Shown here piece by piece: positions 24,505 to 33,759 of a stretch of 64,000 bases of DNA; the first letter of the stretch is position 1; each line of letters opens with the position of its first letter. A program made the position numbers and the translations under genes. Source of the DNA: Haladaptatus sp. QDMS2. Its GTDB lineage: Archaea; Halobacteriota; Halobacteria; Halobacteriales; Halococcaceae. The notes beneath the pieces are model-generated. The model worked only from the letters and a program-made list of their open reading frames with translations, ran no database searches and was not told the origin of the DNA. The stretch is taken from NCBI RefSeq assembly GCF_029338295.1, contig NZ_CP119791.1, positions 1,488,001 to 1,552,000 of the forward strand, in the 5' to 3' direction.

Positions 24505-25308
24505 ATGAAAGCAGTCACCCTGGGTCCCGCTGGGACGTACTCACACCGGGCGGCCAAAGCGGTCGCAGACGAGGTGGACTTTCGCGAGTCGATGACGGCC
24601 ATCGTCGAGGCCGTCGTCGCAGGCGAGTACCGCCGCGGAGTCATTCCAATCGAGAACAGCATCGAGGGGAGCGTCACCGAGAGTCTCGACGCGCTCGCCT
24701 CGAACGACCTCGCCGTCGTTGCGGAACTGGTCACGCCCATCCGTCACGCGCTACTTGCCCAGTCTCCCGAGTTCGAGACGGTCGCAAGTCACTCACAGGC
24801 TCTCGCCCAGTGTCGTGGTTACCTCACCGAACACTACCCGGACGCGAAACTGGAGGCCGTCGCGAGCACCGCACGCGGGGTCGACCTGGCCCGCGAAGAC
24901 CCCACCGTCGCCGGCATCGGCCACCCCGACACCGCAGGCGACGGACTCACCCTGCTCGCAGAGGACATTCAGGACCGTTCGTCGAACGAGACGCGCTTTC
25001 TCGTCATTGCGCCGCCAGAAGAGCGCACCACCGCCGGCGGTAAATCGACGGTCGTCGTCCACCCGAACGCCAACTATCCGGGCCTCTTGCTCGACATCCT
25101 CGAAGCGTTCGCCGACCGCGACATCAACCTCTCTCGCATCGAATCCCGTCCGAGCGGCAACCGCCTCGGCGACTACCTGTTCCACCTCGATTTCGAGGCC
25201 GGGATGTACGAAACTCGCGCCAAGGAGGCCATCCAGGACGTGCGGTCGACGGTGAAACACGGCTATGTGACCGTTCTCGGTTCCTACGACACCCGACACA
25301 TCGTCTAA
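24505..25308 (+). CDS. pheA: Prephenate dehydratase
   Basis: Converts prephenate to phenylpyruvate in phenylalanine synthesis. The protein has 267 residues: a dehydratase domain (1-185, starting MKAVTLGPAGTYSH, with VIPIENSIEGSV and the catalytic TRF motif in 'SSNETRFLVI') and a C-terminal ACT domain (190-265, with the phenylalanine-binding ESRP in 'RIESRPSGNRLGDYLFHLDFE', broken here). ACT binding of phenylalanine gives feedback inhibition. The MKAV start is chosen because the longer frame upstream is not homologous. It is followed 1 bp later by the flavin/Fe-S dehydrogenase, so the two may be co-transcribed. Confidence 0.96.
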   Translation: MKAVTLGPAGTYSHRAAKAVADEVDFRESMTAIVEAVVAGEYRRGVIPIENSIEGSVTESLDALASNDLAVVAELVTPIRHALLAQSPEFETVASHSQALAQCRGYLTEHYPDAKLEAVASTARGVDLAREDPTVAGIGHPDTAGDGLTLLAEDIQDRSSNETRFLVIAPPEERTTAGGKSTVVVHPNANYPGLLLDILEAFADRDINLSRIESRPSGNRLGDYLFHLDFEAGMYETRAKEAIQDVRSTVKHGYVTVLGSYDTRHIV

Positions 25309-25309
25309 C

Positions 25310-28279
25310 ATGAGCGACGCACCTACCCACAATCCGGCGACAGACCGCCGTGCGAACTACGATTACACCGACGACAGCGTCGACCGCCCTGCCGTCGTGA
25401 AAGACTTAGAGCCGCGCGTGGCGGGCGACGTGCGGTTCGATTCCTACTCGCGACAGCAATACGCCACCGACGCGAGTTCCTACGAGGTGACGCCAATCGG
25501 CGTCGTCTTGCCCGAATCGACCGACGACGTGGAGACGGTCATGGAGTACTGTGCCGACCGAAAGATTCCCGTCCTCCCCCGCGGCGGCGGGACGAGTCTC
25601 GCCGGGCAGGCCGTAAACGAGGCCGTCGTCCTCGATTTCACTCGCTACATGGACGGTCTGCTCGACATCGACCCGAACGCGAAGACGGCGCGCGTCCTGC
25701 CCGGCATCACGCTGTCCGTGCTCAACGAGGCCCTCGCTCCCCACGGACTGAAGTTCGCCCCCGACCCGGCCGCAGGTGACCGCAGCGTCATCGGCGGAGC
25801 CATCGGGAACAACTCGACGGGGTCGCACTCGCTCAAATACGGCCTGACAGAGGCGTACGTCGAGGAGTGTGAAGTCGTCCTCGCTGACGGGACGGTCACG
25901 ACCTTCGGCGAGGTGACTCTCGACGAACTGCGCGAGGGAGCAGGCGGCGACGACCTGGAGAGTCGCATCTACGCCGAAGTGCTGCACATCGTCGACGACC
26001 TGAGCGAGGAGGTAGAGGCGCGGTATCCCGACCTGAAGCGCAACGTCTCCGGGTACAACCTGGATTCGCTCGTCGAAGAGGCCGAGTCTGGGTCGGTGAA
26101 CCTGGCCCGTCTACTGGCTGGAAGCGAGGGGACGCTCGCGCTCATCACCGAAGCAAAGATTTCGCTCGTGGACGTCCCCGAGGCGAAGGCGATGGCACTG
26201 CTCGCCTACCGCGATATCATCGACGCGATGCACGACGTGGCTCCCATCGTGGACCACGACGCCGCGGCCGTGGAACTCGTAGACGACGTGTTGCTCGACC
26301 TGGCGAGTCAGACCGCCGAGTTCGAAGCCGTCGCCGAGCTCGTCCCCGAGGGAACCCAGGCGATTTTACTCGTCGAATTCTACGCAGCAGACGACGACCA
26401 CGGCAGAGAGCAGGTGACTCGCCTCATCGAAGACCGGGTCGAGGGGGCAGGCCACGCCTTCGACTCCGTAGAGGCTCACACGAAAAAAGAACAGGCCGAC
26501 CTCTGGAAACTCCGGAAGGCGGGTCAGCCTATTCTGATGTCGCGTACCTCGGACGAGAAGCACATCTCGTTCATCGAAGACGCGGCGGTGCCGCCGGAAC
26601 ACCTCCCCGAGTACGTCGAAGGGTTCCAGCAGATTCTCGAAGCCCACGGCACGTTCGCGAGTTTCTACGCCCACGCCGGGCCGGGCGTACTCCACGTCCG
26701 TCCACTCGTGAGTCTCAAAGACGAAGCCGACATCGAGATGATGGAGTCCATCGCCGACGACGTGACCGACCTCGTGGTCGAGTTCGGCGGGTCGGTTTCG
26801 GGCGAACACGGCGACGGCCGGGCGCGCACGCAGTGGAACGAGAAACTCTACGGCGAGACGCTCTGGCAGGCGTTTCGTGACCTGAAGACGGCCTTCGACC
26901 CCGACTGGCTGTTGAACCCGGGGCAGGTCTGTGGCGACGTGAAGATGACCGAGAACCTGCGCTACGGCCCCGACTACGAGTTCGATGCCGGCTTCTCGCC
27001 GTCGCTCAACTGGGAGAACGACAACGGTTTCCAGGGCATGGCCGAACTCTGTCACGGATGTGGCGGGTGTCGCGGTCACCAGGAGACCACCGGCGGCGTG
27101 ATGTGCCCGACCTATCGCGCGGCCAACGAGGAGGGCCTCTCAACCCGCGGACGGGCGAACATGCTCCGCCAGGCGATGAGCGGAGACCTCTCGGAGGACG
27201 AACTGTTCGCAGACGAGTTCCAGCACGAGGTTCTCGACCTCTGTATCGGCTGTAAGGGCTGTGCCCGCGACTGCCCCTCGGAGGTGGACATGGCGAAGAT
27301 GAAAGCCGAGATTCAGCACGCCCACCACCAGAAAGAGGGGTCGAGCCTGCGCGACAAACTGTTCGCCAACATCGACCGGCTCTCCGCGCTCGGGAGCCTG
27401 TTCGCGCCCGTCTCGAATTTCGGGACGAAGATTCCTGGTGCACGAGCCGTTCTCGAAGGGACGCTCGGCATCGCGAAGGACCGGACCCTCCCCGAGTTCC
27501 ACCGCGAGACGCTGCGCAAGTGGTATCGGGCGCGGGGGTCGCAGGTGAGCGAGGCGCAAGCGGAGAGAAAGGTGGTGCTGTTCCCGGACACGTACACGAA
27601 CTACAGCCACCCCGAAGCGGGGAAGGCAGCGATTCGCGTGCTCGAAGCCGCAGGGGTGCACGTCCGTCTCGCAGAACAGACCGACAGCGGCCGGCCTGCC
27701 CACTCGAAGGGGTTCCTCGGCAAATCGCGAAACATCGCGGCGCAGAACGTCGAGGCACTCGCCCCGCAGGTCGAAGACGGCTGGGACGTGGTGCTCGTCG
27801 AACCCTCCGACGCCGTCATGTTCCAGTCCGATTACCTCGACTTGCTCTCTGGGGAAGACGTAGAGACGGTCGCGGCGAACACCTACGGCGTCTGTGAGTA
27901 CCTCGACGGGTTCCGCCTCGACGAGAACATCACCTTCGGTGGAGGCAACGCCTCGCTCACCTACCACGGCCACTGTCACCAGAAAGCCACGAAGAAGGAC
28001 CATCACGCTGTGGGCGTGCTGCGGCGAGCGGGTTACGACGTGGACCCGCTCGATTCGGGGTGCTGTGGGATGGCCGGGAGTTTCGGCTACGAGGCAGAAC
28101 ATTTCTCGATGAGCAAGGCAATCGGGAACCTATTGTTCGACCAAGTGGACGAGAGTTCTGGCGACCAGGTAGTCGCTCCCGGCGCGTCCTGTCGCACCCA
28201 ACTCGGTGACCGAGAAGGAGCGACCAGCGAACCGATGACGCCAATCGAGATGGTTGCCGTCGCGCTCGGGGAGTACTGA
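25310..28279 (+). CDS. FAD-linked oxidase / Fe-S dehydrogenase fusion (D-lactate or glycolate dehydrogenase type)
   Basis: A 989-residue enzyme joining a PCMH-type FAD domain, an oxidase C-terminal domain and a GlpC/GlcF-like Fe-S domain. The FAD domain is at about 60-280 (PRGGGTSLAGQAVN; GGAIGNNSTGSHS), the oxidase domain at about 300-540 (ending SGEHGDGRAR, then NPGQVCG), and the Fe-S part starts near 580. Cluster motifs are CHGCGGCRGH...CPTY and CIGCKGCARDCPSE. Two CCG-type motifs near the end (CHGHCHQKAT; CCGMAGSFGYE) are heterodisulfide-reductase-like. The architecture matches D-lactate dehydrogenase Dld-II or GlcD-GlcF fusions that pass electrons to the respiratory chain. Substrate (D-lactate, glycolate or other 2-hydroxyacid) is not fixed; glycolate use would feed the nearby glyoxylate shunt. 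Confidence 0.92.
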   Translation: MSDAPTHNPATDRRANYDYTDDSVDRPAVVKDLEPRVAGDVRFDSYSRQQYATDASSYEVTPIGVVLPESTDDVETVMEYCADRKIPVLPRGGGTSLAGQAVNEAVVLDFTRYMDGLLDIDPNAKTARVLPGITLSVLNEALAPHGLKFAPDPAAGDRSVIGGAIGNNSTGSHSLKYGLTEAYVEECEVVLADGTVTTFGEVTLDELREGAGGDDLESRIYAEVLHIVDDLSEEVEARYPDLKRNVSGYNLDSLVEEAESGSVNLARLLAGSEGTLALITEAKISLVDVPEAKAMALLAYRDIIDAMHDVAPIVDHDAAAVELVDDVLLDLASQTAEFEAVAELVPEGTQAILLVEFYAADDDHGREQVTRLIEDRVEGAGHAFDSVEAHTKKEQADLWKLRKAGQPILMSRTSDEKHISFIEDAAVPPEHLPEYVEGFQQILEAHGTFASFYAHAGPGVLHVRPLVSLKDEADIEMMESIADDVTDLVVEFGGSVSGEHGDGRARTQWNEKLYGETLWQAFRDLKTAFDPDWLLNPGQVCGDVKMTENLRYGPDYEFDAGFSPSLNWENDNGFQGMAELCHGCGGCRGHQETTGGVMCPTYRAANEEGLSTRGRANMLRQAMSGDLSEDELFADEFQHEVLDLCIGCKGCARDCPSEVDMAKMKAEIQHAHHQKEGSSLRDKLFANIDRLSALGSLFAPVSNFGTKIPGARAVLEGTLGIAKDRTLPEFHRETLRKWYRARGSQVSEAQAERKVVLFPDTYTNYSHPEAGKAAIRVLEAAGVHVRLAEQTDSGRPAHSKGFLGKSRNIAAQNVEALAPQVEDGWDVVLVEPSDAVMFQSDYLDLLSGEDVETVAANTYGVCEYLDGFRLDENITFGGGNASLTYHGHCHQKATKKDHHAVGVLRRAGYDVDPLDSGCCGMAGSFGYEAEHFSMSKAIGNLLFDQVDESSGDQVVAPGASCRTQLGDREGATSEPMTPIEMVAVALGEY

Positions 28280-28306
28280 TGGGTGAACTACTGACCGTTC
28301 AGAGGT

Positions 28307-29554
28307 TCAGTCGGCGGTCGTGACCACGCGGTCACGGACGGCGTCGAGTGCGGATTCGAGGTCCGCGAGCAGGTCGGCTTCGTGTTCGACGCCGACGGAG
28401 AATCGCAAGAGTGTGTCGGTGATGCCGAGGTTCTCGCGCTCTTCCGGTGTGAGCTCTGAGTGCGTGAGCGTCGCCGGGTGCTCGACGAGCGACTCGACGC
28501 CACCGAGACTAACCGCGAAGGTGAACTCGTCGAGTTCGGCGACGAACTGCTCTACGGTTTCGAGGTCGCCTTTGAACACGGCGGTGACCACGCCACCGGG
28601 CCCGGACATCTGGCGGTGGGCGAGGTCGGCCTGTGGGTGGCTGTTGAGGCCGGGGAAGTAGACGCGTTCGACGAGTTCGTGGGTTTCGAGGAATTGGGCG
28701 ACGGCCTGTGCGTTTTCTGCGTGTTGGCGCATTCGCATTGGCAGGGTCTTGATACCCCGGAGCAGGAGGTACGAATCGAACGGGGAGAGCATGTTCCCGA
28801 GGCCGATTTGCTGGAGAAACGTGAGTTGGGTGGTGAGGTCGGGGTCGTTGGTGATGGCGACGCCGCCCATCGAATCTGAGTGTCCGTTCAAGTACTTGGT
28901 CGTGCTGTGGACGACGACGTCTGCGCCGAGGGCGAGCGGTTGCTGGAAGTACGGCGAGAGGAACGTGTTGTCCACGCCGAGCAGCGCGCCGTGTTCGTGC
29001 GCGATGTCCGCGATTGCCGCCACGTCACAGAGGTGGAGCAGGGGGTTGGTGGGCGATTCCATCCAGACGAGGCGCGTATTCTCCTGCATCGCGTCGCGGA
29101 CGTTCTCGGGGTCGCGGGCGTCCACGAAGGTCACGTCCACGCCAAGGCGTTCTGGCAATAGCAGGGTAAACATGGCCTTGGTCCCGCCGTAGAGGTCGTC
29201 GAAGGCGACGACGTGGTCGCCGGGGGTGAGCGTCGCCATGGCGACGGTAGCGATGGCTGCAGTCCCAGAGGCGAACGCGAAGGCCACGTCGCCGCCTTCG
29301 AGCGCGGCGAGGCGCTTTTCGACCGCGTTTCGCGTCGGATTCGAGAGCCGCGAGTAGACGTACTCGTTCGCGTCCGGGTCGAGCGAGAGCAGGTCAGCCT
29401 CGGGGTCGATTCCCTCGACGGCAAAGGTAGAAGAGAGGTGAATCGGGACCGTCACGTCACCGACAGCGTCGGGGCCAGTTTTCGCTTTCTCGCCACAGGT
29501 GACCGAAAGCGTCTCGAATCGTGTTTCGGATGGAGACCGTTCTCGCCAGTTCAT
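28307..29554 (-). CDS. Cystathionine gamma-synthase/lyase family PLP enzyme
   Basis: A 415-residue member of the Cys/Met-metabolism PLP family. Conserved parts are 'YSRLSNPTRNAVEKRLAALEG' (divided here), FASGTAAI, and the Schiff-base lysine in HSTTKYLNGH (Lys220). Members add sulfur nucleophiles to O-acyl-homoserine (MetB, MetY) or cleave cystathionine; sequence alone does not separate them here. The ATG giving MNWRERSPSE is favoured over the TTG three codons earlier. It stands between the Fe-S dehydrogenase and a gene-poor stretch. Confidence 0.9.
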   Translation of the reverse strand: MNWRERSPSETRFETLSVTCGEKAKTGPDAVGDVTVPIHLSSTFAVEGIDPEADLLSLDPDANEYVYSRLSNPTRNAVEKRLAALEGGDVAFAFASGTAAIATVAMATLTPGDHVVAFDDLYGGTKAMFTLLLPERLGVDVTFVDARDPENVRDAMQENTRLVWMESPTNPLLHLCDVAAIADIAHEHGALLGVDNTFLSPYFQQPLALGADVVVHSTTKYLNGHSDSMGGVAITNDPDLTTQLTFLQQIGLGNMLSPFDSYLLLRGIKTLPMRMRQHAENAQAVAQFLETHELVERVYFPGLNSHPQADLAHRQMSGPGGVVTAVFKGDLETVEQFVAELDEFTFAVSLGGVESLVEHPATLTHSELTPEERENLGITDTLLRFSVGVEHEADLLADLESALDAVRDRVVTTAD

Positions 29555-30112
29555 GATAGACAATAATGCAAGTTACGTGAAAAAGATTTCACTTTTGTCT
29601 GATAATACTGTGATTAATTAAACGAATGTATAGATGAGCATTGGTAATATTTGCGTGAAGGAGTTTGGTTGCCAATACGGTGACGAAGGACGATGTGCGG
29701 CGAGCGGCCGACGAAGGCTCGTACTCGCCCGAGAAAATGCAGGAAGGGGGTTCGGTTGCGACGGTCGACCGTCTGGTATGGCACCAAAGCGAGACCGACG
29801 CGTCCCCTTCGAAAACACCGGGTAGGTGGAGCGCTACACCGGTTCTGCGCTTTGTACATACGCTATGATATACCATATCCCTACACGTTCCGGTGAGATA
29901 TGCCGCGGCGGTAGCAGCGAGCAGTTCGTCAGGCTGAAGGTGCGGACCTTCCACCGACGTGAGATTCCGGGACACGCAACGGAGAGAACTCACAGGCTTA
30001 ATGAAAAAGGCGGGCGACGCCTGGGTCTGCAGGCCGCCAGCAGCCGAGGTGTCGTCGGTCCGGATTACTCAGTTGGCGAGCATATATACTCCCCGCCTGC
30101 GAAGAGAGATGT
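29555..30112. other. 558-bp stretch without a confident gene
   Basis: The only coding-like signal is a TTG-start frame at 29665-29868 on the + strand ('VTKDDVRRAADEGSYSPEKM...', haloarchaeal codon use in its first two thirds), which may be a decayed small gene. The rest shows no family. The right end holds the promoter (CATATATACT at 30081-30090) of the 29-aa gene at 30113. Confidence 0.4.
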
Positions 30113-30202
30113 ATGCAAGGTGCAGACCGCTTCTTCAGACTGGTCGTCATCCTCACGTTCGTGCTCATTGTACTCGGCATCGTGCTGAGTCTCATCCTCT
30201 AG
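30113..30202 (+). CDS. 29-aa single-helix membrane peptide with its own promoter
   Basis: Begins MQGADRFFRL and is then almost entirely hydrophobic (residues 10-29), so one transmembrane helix with a short positively charged cytoplasmic N-terminus. A good TATA box (ATATATA at 30083-30089) is centred 27 bp before the ATG, the spacing of leaderless haloarchaeal messages. This is why I call it despite its size. An origin-type motif begins 4 bp after its stop. Function unknown; such peptides often bind and modulate larger membrane proteins. Confidence 0.6.
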   Translation: MQGADRFFRLVVILTFVLIVLGIVLSLIL

Positions 30203-30206
30203 CCAT

Positions 30207-30226
30207 TTTCACCGGAAATCCGGTGT
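30207..30226 (+). repeat. ORB-like 20-bp motif, outlying copy
   Basis: TTTCACCGGAAATCCGGTGT, identical to the copy at 36260. It lies 5 kb from the main cluster, between the 29-aa gene and the isochorismatase-like gene. Confidence 0.7.
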
Positions 30227-30252
30227 GGGAATCACCGCGTGCGGATCAGTTT

Positions 30253-30849
30253 CTACGCCTCGGAAAGCGCAGCGAGGAGGGGTGCCGTGTCGATGATGGT
30301 GGCGAACTCCCCGTTCAGTTGCGCGAGCGCCAAGTCGTGAACCACCTCCGGTTCGTAGTGCGTCCCGTCGTGGCCCGTTCTGTCGAACGCGGCCGTGGCA
30401 TCCGCGACGACGTACACCGAAAAGCCGAGATTCTCGGCCATCCGGGCCGTCGTCGAGACGCAGTGGTCCGTCGTCAGCCCCGTCAGAATGAGCGTCGAGA
30501 TACCCTGTTCGTGGAGCAGTTCCTCGAGATTCGTACCGATGAACGCGCTGTTCACCTGCTTTGTAATGACGGGTTCGCCCTCGTTGATCAGGCCCGCTTT
30601 CGGGGCACTCCCCGGATGGTCCGACCTGAGCGGGGAGTCCGGTTCGGTCGAATGGTGCTGAACGTGGAAAAGCGGGAGGGCCGCCTCTCGCCAGGCAGAA
30701 AGGAGGGCATCGAGGTTCGTCTCAAAGTCGGGATTGTTTCGAGTTCCCCATCGGGAGTCGGAGAACCCCTCCTGTACATCGATGGTCAGAAACGCGGTTT
30801 CCCGGGTCAGCGGCGGGTGGTCCTGCGGGGTGCTGGCTGGCGGCGTCAT
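30253..30849 (-). CDS. Isochorismatase-like cysteine hydrolase
   Basis: A 198-residue hydrolase of the isochorismatase/nicotinamidase superfamily. The catalytic triad is visible: Asp24 (FLTIDVQEGF), Lys97 (VITKQVNSAF) and Cys130 (LTGLTTDHCVSTTAR). Members hydrolyse amides or isochorismate; the short haloarchaeal form is nearest the general cysteine hydrolases of unknown substrate. The ATG giving MTPPASTPQ overlaps the stop of the upstream gene (ATGA), so the two form an operon with the YqcI/YcgG protein. Confidence 0.9.
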   Translation of the reverse strand: MTPPASTPQDHPPLTRETAFLTIDVQEGFSDSRWGTRNNPDFETNLDALLSAWREAALPLFHVQHHSTEPDSPLRSDHPGSAPKAGLINEGEPVITKQVNSAFIGTNLEELLHEQGISTLILTGLTTDHCVSTTARMAENLGFSVYVVADATAAFDRTGHDGTHYEPEVVHDLALAQLNGEFATIIDTAPLLAALSEA

Positions 30850-31613
30850 CGCAATGCCGTGATTTGGAGCGGACAGGTACTCAGTGTATCGTCGGTTTGC
30901 TCCGGCAGGAGATACTGTTTCCACTCTCGCGTGTGCGAATCGCCCCAGTCACCGAGGTCAGCGTGCGGACACATCCCGTCGTACGCCTCGATTCGCTCTC
31001 GAATCACGCGTCGTGCTTCCTTTCCAGCCGCCGTGTCCCCTGTGATACCAGCGAAGATTGCGCGGGGTTGGGCGGTGATTTCGAGGCCGTGTGCCGTGTA
31101 CCGACTCCGTCGCTGTTCGTAAAACGGTGCTCTCGCGGTGGGAAACATCGGTTCGCCGGCGAAGCAGAACTCCCAGTATGGGTCCGTCGGGTCCGTCGGC
31201 ATGTCGTAGGGCCACGGTTCCGGGTCGTGGTCATGCAGATACTGAAGAATCCCCCAGAAGCGCTGGCGGTATTCGGCTTCCGTCAGGGGTACATCCGGCG
31301 GCTTGAAGAAGATAACAAGTGAGGTTCGCTCGCCGAAGTCCTCGAACACCTGGACGTACTCGAAGAGCGTGTCCGCGAGGTCTGAGAGCGCCCCCTCGTC
31401 AGTCATCGATTCACAGAACGTGTACAGTGCGTCGCCATTCCGCTCGGATTCGACGCCGAAGTAACACGGAAACGGTTCGCCGTCACGTGGTTCGAGCATC
31501 GATTCGCGAAACCCCACGTAGTGAGCGACTGCCCATCCGGGGAGGGCGTCAGCACCAATCGCCGCGCGCAGACGCTCCTGGTCGAACAGTTTGTGCAGGA
31601 ACTCGTCCGGCAT
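30846..31613 (-). CDS. YqcI/YcgG family protein
   Basis: A 255-residue protein of the YqcI/YcgG family, whose biochemical role is unknown. The family marks are FPCYFGVESE near the N-terminus (about residues 48-57), a central 'FWGILQYLHDHDPEPWP', and the C-terminal CPHADLGDWGD...EWKQYLLPE. The cysteine-containing FPC and the GDWGD stretch suggest a binding pocket. It is first in a two-gene operon with the cysteine hydrolase. Confidence 0.82.
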   Translation of the reverse strand: MPDEFLHKLFDQERLRAAIGADALPGWAVAHYVGFRESMLEPRDGEPFPCYFGVESERNGDALYTFCESMTDEGALSDLADTLFEYVQVFEDFGERTSLVIFFKPPDVPLTEAEYRQRFWGILQYLHDHDPEPWPYDMPTDPTDPYWEFCFAGEPMFPTARAPFYEQRRSRYTAHGLEITAQPRAIFAGITGDTAAGKEARRVIRERIEAYDGMCPHADLGDWGDSHTREWKQYLLPEQTDDTLSTCPLQITALR

Positions 31614-31745
31614 CGTGATACCCGAGGTTAGGAAGAACCACGTATGACTGTGGCGGTTCGAGCGGAAATTTCTGCATTCAGTACGCTACGAACGGTCGGT
31701 TTTTGACCGGCGTTTGTCCAATTCGTTTCGAGAATGGCAGCCTGA

Positions 31746-32549
31746 TTAGAGAGACACTGTATCGCCGGCGGAGAGTTGCTTGCCCCACTCGGTTTCAGGA
31801 ACCGTCGTGTTCACCATCACCCGAAAGAAGTGGTCGAACTGCTCACGGTTCGCCCAGTCCGGCAGGGAGGCTTCCCGCCTGTTGACGAACGTCTTTCGAA
31901 AGTCGGGGGTCGACTCACCCGTGTCCGGGTCGCGGGTGGGCACGACGCACCGTTGGCAGGGGTTCGTCCCGGCGAACGCCACGTCCCCAATCTCGAAGGG
32001 GCATTCAGATCCCGGCGGGCCGTAGAGGTGGTCCTCCCAGAAGGCGGGACACGACCCGAGTTCGAGATTGGCGCGGAATCGCCGCCGGACGTTCTCGACC
32101 GGAAGGTCGTACCACGAGGCAATGGAAAAAAGCGTCTCCGTGGAGATAACGGTCGGACCCGACGCTTCGGTGTCGTCTGGAAAGCCACCCGCGGCCTGTT
32201 TTTCGAGGGCGACGGGTCGCTCGAAGTATGCAGAGAGCCAAGACTCGAACCGGTCGCGATGGTCGTCCAGGTGGCCGGTTACCGCGTTTACTGCGGCCCG
32301 AGCGGTGGTCTGGTCAGACCCGTGACGGCGTATCGTCGCCCGGTTTGTTTCGAGGTCCATCGAGAGGCGAAGGCGGTGAATCGACGCGGTGCGCTTCCCG
32401 TTTACGAAGTGGCCCGCTTCGTCTACGATGGCGTACTGTCGGTCGTGTTCGAGGCCACCGTTTTCGACGAGCGTGGCCGCCTCGCAGTCGATTCCGTCGA
32501 GCGATTTGATGGGATACACTGTGAGACGGTCGAGGCGTGGGGTGGTCAC
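31746..32549 (-). CDS. MOSC domain-containing protein (molybdenum cofactor sulfurase C-terminal-like)
   Basis: A 267-residue two-domain protein. A MOSC N-terminal beta-barrel (1-120, starting RLDRLTVYPIKSLDGI) is followed by the MOSC domain (125-265), with the conserved cysteine in GTNPCQRCVVPTRD. Members include YcbX and mARC-type proteins that bind molybdenum cofactor and reduce N-hydroxylated compounds, with the conserved cysteine as Mo ligand or sulfur carrier. The exact role here is inferred only from the family. It is divergent from the FAD oxidoreductase. Confidence 0.9.
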   Translation of the reverse strand: MTTPRLDRLTVYPIKSLDGIDCEAATLVENGGLEHDRQYAIVDEAGHFVNGKRTASIHRLRLSMDLETNRATIRRHGSDQTTARAAVNAVTGHLDDHRDRFESWLSAYFERPVALEKQAAGGFPDDTEASGPTVISTETLFSIASWYDLPVENVRRRFRANLELGSCPAFWEDHLYGPPGSECPFEIGDVAFAGTNPCQRCVVPTRDPDTGESTPDFRKTFVNRREASLPDWANREQFDHFFRVMVNTTVPETEWGKQLSAGDTVSL

Positions 32550-32688
32550 TGGGTGGCCGTTGGGGCGACGGCAGTATCAACCCTGAGGGTGATTGGCTGC
32601 GTCGAATCAACTTGCGTACCGAGGGACGCTGCGCTTCGAAATCGAGACGATGCCATAGACTTTGCCCGTCGCGCCCCGAGTGTCAGCT

Positions 32689-33747
32689 ATGACACATTCG
32701 CTTGCGATAGTCGGTGCCGGCGCGGCCGGTTGTGGCGTCGCCTACGCCCTCCGTGAGACGAGCATCGACGTGACAGTGTTCGAAAAGAGTCGCGGGGTCG
32801 GTGGCCGCGCGGCAACGCGCAGACGAAACGGCTGTTACTACGACCACGGTGCGAACTATATCAAACCCACGGACGACCGGACCGAGACGCTGCTCGAATC
32901 GCTTGGGACGGACGGACTCGTGGACATCGCCGGCCCGGTCTGGACCCACGACGCTGCCGGGCGAATCAACGAGAGTGACGACCAGGAGGCCCACAAGTGG
33001 AGTTATGCGACCGGCATCACCCAGTTCGCAAAGCGCGTGCTGGCAGAGACGGACGCGACCGTCCAGAAGAGCACCCGCATTACCAGACTCGAATGGGAGA
33101 ACGACGGCGATGCGCGAGGTTGGCAACTGGTCGACGAGGCGGACGCTGGCGTTGGCAGGTTCGATGCGGTAGCACTGACCGCACCCGCCCCGCAAACGGC
33201 GGACATCGTGCGACGCACGCACTGGGTAGACGAACGTCGGAGAGCCCTCGCCGCCACAATCGACGCAGTACCGTATCGGACCATCCGGTCGGTGATGCTT
33301 CACTACCCGTTCGAACTCGACCGCCCCTACTACGCGCTGGTCAATCCCGACCGGAACCACCCGATTGGCTGGCTTTCGAGAGAGGAGTGTAAGACGGGAC
33401 ACGTCCCGGCAGGAGAGAGTCTCCTCGTCGTCCAGATGAGTCCCGAATGGTCAACCGAGCACTACGACCACCCGGAAGAACAGGCCGGAAGGGTCGTTGC
33501 GAACATGGTCGCCACGTTGCTCGACGACGACCGACTCGCCGAACCAGACTGGGTCGACACCCAGGGCTGGCGGTACGCGCTTCCGGATGCGAGCGTGGCC
33601 GACGGAGACGACGAAGGAGTGGTCCAGCAAGTGGCGGACGCGGGCCTCTATTTCGCCGGGGACTGGGTGGTCGGCGAGGGGCGGGTTCACGTCGCATTCT
33701 GGAACGGGGTTTCTGTGGGCCAGCGAATCGGCGAATCGTTGGAGTGA
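32689..33747 (+). CDS. FAD/NAD(P)-dependent oxidoreductase, renalase-like
   Basis: A 352-residue flavoprotein. The dinucleotide-binding GAGAAGCGVAYALRE is at residues 9-23, followed by 'VTVFEKSRGVGGRAATRR' (amine-oxidase/renalase type) and a C-terminal FAD motif 'GLYFAGDWVVGEGRVHVAFWNGVSVGQRI' (divided). This matches renalase-like proteins, bacterial members of which oxidise isomeric dihydro-NAD(P) forms. I start at the ATG before HSLAIVGAG; upstream frame overlaps the promoter. Thirteen bp after its stop is an origin-type motif. Confidence 0.88.
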   Translation: MTHSLAIVGAGAAGCGVAYALRETSIDVTVFEKSRGVGGRAATRRRNGCYYDHGANYIKPTDDRTETLLESLGTDGLVDIAGPVWTHDAAGRINESDDQEAHKWSYATGITQFAKRVLAETDATVQKSTRITRLEWENDGDARGWQLVDEADAGVGRFDAVALTAPAPQTADIVRRTHWVDERRRALAATIDAVPYRTIRSVMLHYPFELDRPYYALVNPDRNHPIGWLSREECKTGHVPAGESLLVVQMSPEWSTEHYDHPEEQAGRVVANMVATLLDDDRLAEPDWVDTQGWRYALPDASVADGDDEGVVQQVADAGLYFAGDWVVGEGRVHVAFWNGVSVGQRIGESLE

Positions 33748-33759
33748 GTTGAGACGCGC

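Noticed and set aside
27140-28102. 320-codon minus-strand frame over the Fe-S dehydrogenase
   Set aside because: Antisense shadow with Arg/Val-rich composition; the sense frame has full domain matches.
29665-29868. Possible 67-codon gene with TTG start
   Set aside because: Coding-like only in its first part, no promoter at the right distance and no family; kept only as a remark on the gene-poor stretch.
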